Source: Plasmodium malariae
Taxonomy: Eukaryota > Apicomplexa > Aconoidasida > Haemosporida > Plasmodiidae
Reading direction: 5' to 3'
Assembly (NCBI RefSeq): GCF_900090045.1
Contig: NC_041786.1
Span: 2,784,501-2,848,500 of the forward strand
DNA: 64,000 bases
Shown here in pieces: positions 61,572 through 64,000 of this stretch (the stretch's first letter is position 1; each line of letters starts with the position of its first letter). The translations under genes and the position numbers were made by a program. The notes below the pieces were generated by a model. The model did no database searches. It was not told the origin of the DNA and saw only the letters and a program-made list of their open reading frames with translations.

Positions 61572-64000
61572 ATGTTACAAGACAAGTACATTGATAATAA
61601 TGAAAAATATAATAAATATAGAATATATAATTATTGTAGAAATTATATAAACGATATAAAAAATAAATACATGGGTTTCTCAAACACATATAAAAATAAT
61701 AGCCCCAATAGGTATTATTATGAGTCCAGGAGAAATAATAACTATTACAGATATAATAATAATAATTATAATGCATACAATAATAATACCAATAATAATA
61801 GTAGTAACAATAATGGGTATAAATTATTAAGACATAAAAGATATAGAAGCTATAGAAGTTACAGAAGTTTAAGTAATTCGAAGCATAAAACGAGGTTTGT
61901 AAAAAAATATAAAAATTATGATGAGGAAGAAAATATAAGAGAATATAAAAATTGGAAAAAGCGTAGTTATTCTTCTATGAAAAGAATATATGATAAGAAT
62001 CAGAGACATCATAATAAAGTATATATAGAATCAGGATATAATAATGAAGATCATAAAAATAAGTATGTAAAAAATTATAATTTGTCTAGAAAAAAAAATT
62101 ATTATTCTTATAAGAAGAGAATATATAGTGGTAGAAGAAATTATGACACTCATTTTGGACAAGGGAATATTTTTTATAATAACGAATATTACTTGTTTAA
62201 TGATGGAGCAACTTTAAAGAAAAAGAAAATATATCATGGTAGGAGTAGTTTCAGAAGTAAATTGCAAAGCCAGGAAATGTACGTAGACAGAATATATAAC
62301 AAAAGAAGATATTTTAGTCGAAATAATAGATATACTGTTAACAATAATACAATAAGAAGTAGAGCAGAAACTAGTTATAAGGACAAGAATCGATTAGGTA
62401 AATCACAAATTCATAGAAATAGTATCACCACTCATGATGATGGTTCAAGAAAATCGGATGGGAATTATGAAAGGAAAGAATTTGAAGAAGATGAGGAAGA
62501 GGAAGGAGAACTGGAAGAATTAGAAGGAACAGAAAGAGAAAGAGGAGGAGCAGTAGTAGGTGGAGGAAACAACGAACGAGGATGTAGACACATTGGATAT
62601 AAAGATAAAATAAACAGAAGTTCCGGTGTATCATTTAATAATAAATTTCATAGAAATAAAAAAAGGGGGCACTTCAGTAATAGGCGTAGTAGAGGTTACA
62701 GTGGCAATAGTAGTAGAAGAAGCAGCATACGCGGAAAAGGCTCAAGCATGTCTCTAAGGAGAGATAGTTATTATACCTATTCGCAAAGAAAAAGACAACA
62801 TATAGATAAATATAGTGATTCTTATAAAAAAACGATATCAAGAGAATCATCTGATATATATTGTAGAAGAAAAAATGTGAATAAGAGGAATAGAACGAAA
62901 GTTTCCTATACAGAAGATATAAAGAAAAAAAAGAAAAAGAAAAAAGAAAATAATGACTCAGATGATGAAATTGTTCATTTTAGTTGGAAAAAAGGAATGA
63001 TATTAAATGAATGTTATATTGTTATACGTAAAATGGGGGATGGAACTTTTGGAAGAGTTTTGCTCTGTCAACATTTAGATACGAAAAAATATTATGCAGT
63101 GAAAGTTATTAGAAATATAAAAAAATATACGAAATCTGCAAAAATAGAAGCAGACATTTTGAAAAAAATTCAAAATGATGATATTAAAAATAATAATATT
63201 GTAAAATATCATGGTAAGTTTATGTATTATGATCACATGTGTTTAATTTTTGAGCCTTTGGGTCCATCATTATATGAAATTATAACAAAAAATAATTACA
63301 ATGGTTTTCATATAGAGGACATTAAACTGTATTGTATAGAAATTTTGAAGGCATTAAATTATCTTCGGAAATTATCTTTAACACATACGGATTTGAAGCC
63401 GGAAAATATTTTATTAGATGATCCTTATTTTGAAAAAACATTAACAACAGTCAGAAGAGTTACTGATGGAAGGAAAGTACAAATTTACAGAACTAAGTCG
63501 ACAGGTATTAAATTAATTGACTTTGGCTGTGCAACTTTTAAAAGTGATTATCATGGTTCTATAATTAATACAAGACAATACAGAGCTCCTGAAGTTATTT
63601 TAAATTTAGGATGGGATGTATCTAGTGATATGTGGAGTTTTGGCTGTGTATTGGCTGAACTTTATACGGGTTCCTTATTATTTAGAACCCATGAACATTT
63701 AGAACATTTAGCTATGATGGAAAGTATTATTCATCCAATACCCAAAAAAATGCTATACGAAGCTGCAAAAACTAATGGATCAAAATATATAAATAAGGAT
63801 CAATTAAGATTAGCTTGGCCAGAAAATGCATCCAGTATAAATTCTGTTAAGCATGTTAAGAGGTGTTTACCATTGTACAAAATTATTAAACATGATTTAT
63901 TTTGTGATTTCTTATATAATATATTGCAAATTGATCCAGCTCTTAGATCTTCCCCTTCCGAATTATTAAAGCACAAATTTCTTGAACAAAATTATGAGTA
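61572..64000 (+). CDS. CLK1: CLK1/LAMMER-type protein kinase (3' end at or just past window edge)
   Basis: CDC2-like kinase of the LAMMER group; such kinases phosphorylate SR splicing factors in the nucleus. A single open frame from ATG 61572 runs 809 codons to the window edge, where the last two bases (TA) could begin a stop codon. The first ~475 residues are basic and Arg/Ser/Tyr/Asn-rich with RSYRSYRS-like stretches and an acidic patch (EEDEEEEGELEELEG). The kinase domain shows a Gly-rich loop (MGDGTFGRV), catalytic Lys 511 (YAVKVI), the LAMMER-type catalytic loop HTDLKPENIL, DFG (LIDFGCATF), APE (RQYRAPEVIL) and DMWSFGC. The name-giving motif reads EHLAMMES (711-718), with Ser where EHLAMMER has Arg. 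The last helix (SELLKHKFLEQN) is present, so the kinase domain is essentially complete. The identity with P. falciparum CLK1 is supported by remembered synteny. Confidence 0.93.
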   Translation, partial: MLQDKYIDNNEKYNKYRIYNYCRNYINDIKNKYMGFSNTYKNNSPNRYYYESRRNNNYYRYNNNNYNAYNNNTNNNSSNNNGYKLLRHKRYRSYRSYRSLSNSKHKTRFVKKYKNYDEEENIREYKNWKKRSYSSMKRIYDKNQRHHNKVYIESGYNNEDHKNKYVKNYNLSRKKNYYSYKKRIYSGRRNYDTHFGQGNIFYNNEYYLFNDGATLKKKKIYHGRSSFRSKLQSQEMYVDRIYNKRRYFSRNNRYTVNNNTIRSRAETSYKDKNRLGKSQIHRNSITTHDDGSRKSDGNYERKEFEEDEEEEGELEELEGTERERGGAVVGGGNNERGCRHIGYKDKINRSSGVSFNNKFHRNKKRGHFSNRRSRGYSGNSSRRSSIRGKGSSMSLRRDSYYTYSQRKRQHIDKYSDSYKKTISRESSDIYCRRKNVNKRNRTKVSYTEDIKKKKKKKKENNDSDDEIVHFSWKKGMILNECYIVIRKMGDGTFGRVLLCQHLDTKKYYAVKVIRNIKKYTKSAKIEADILKKIQNDDIKNNNIVKYHGKFMYYDHMCLIFEPLGPSLYEIITKNNYNGFHIEDIKLYCIEILKALNYLRKLSLTHTDLKPENILLDDPYFEKTLTTVRRVTDGRKVQIYRTKSTGIKLIDFGCATFKSDYHGSIINTRQYRAPEVILNLGWDVSSDMWSFGCVLAELYTGSLLFRTHEHLEHLAMMESIIHPIPKKMLYEAAKTNGSKYINKDQLRLAWPENASSINSVKHVKRCLPLYKIIKHDLFCDFLYNILQIDPALRSSPSELLKHKFLEQNYE

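Overview
The window is nuclear DNA of a malaria parasite (Plasmodium). The base composition is extremely A+T rich. Intergenic DNA is full of poly(A)/poly(T) tracts, (TA)n runs and minisatellites. Genes are split by short T-rich introns, proteins carry Asn/Ser/Lys-rich low-complexity insertions, and there is an apicoplast-type pyruvate dehydrogenase subunit. From memory, the gene order centrin / FG-nucleoporin / PDH E1-beta / 7TM protein / M17 aminopeptidase / DBP2-DDX5 helicase / ... / CLK1 kinase matches a stretch of P. falciparum chromosome 14. I cannot assign the species from sequence alone.

Layout, left to right: a possible 3' end of a + strand gene (3-74); a three-exon centrin (702-1987, +) with a 22-bp minisatellite in intron 2; a giant two-exon FG-nucleoporin (3509-12276, -); a possible 36-codon gene (15271-15381, -); the apicoplast PDH E1-beta subunit (16691-17920, +); a GPR180/TMEM145-like seven-TM protein (19875-23861, -); the M17 leucyl aminopeptidase (26459-28252, +); a two-exon protein of unknown function (29699-32227, +, 5' end uncertain); a U5 spliceosomal snRNA gene (about 33175-33298, -); the DBP2/DDX5 DEAD-box helicase with a 1.8-kb intron (34666-38195, -); a three-exon NPC1/Patched-like RND membrane protein (42376-46600, +); a three-exon HABP4/SERBP1/Stm1-type protein (48379-50360, +); a four-exon RRM + SPOC (Spen/RBM15/FPA-like) protein (51999-55570, -); a C1D/Rrp47-type exosome cofactor (59126-59575, -); and the LAMMER kinase CLK1, cut by the window end (61572-64000, +).

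There are no operons: each gene is probably transcribed on its own. Several products share an RNA-processing theme: U5 snRNA, CLK1 (splicing-factor kinase family), DBP2/DDX5, an RRM-SPOC protein, C1D (nuclear exosome) and an FG-nucleoporin. This may be coincidence in a eukaryotic genome. The items most worth a second look are the U5 snRNA gene hidden under a spurious ORF, the RRM-SPOC protein, the RND transporter assembled from three exons, the GPR180-like 7TM protein, and the long intron inside the helicase domain of DBP2.
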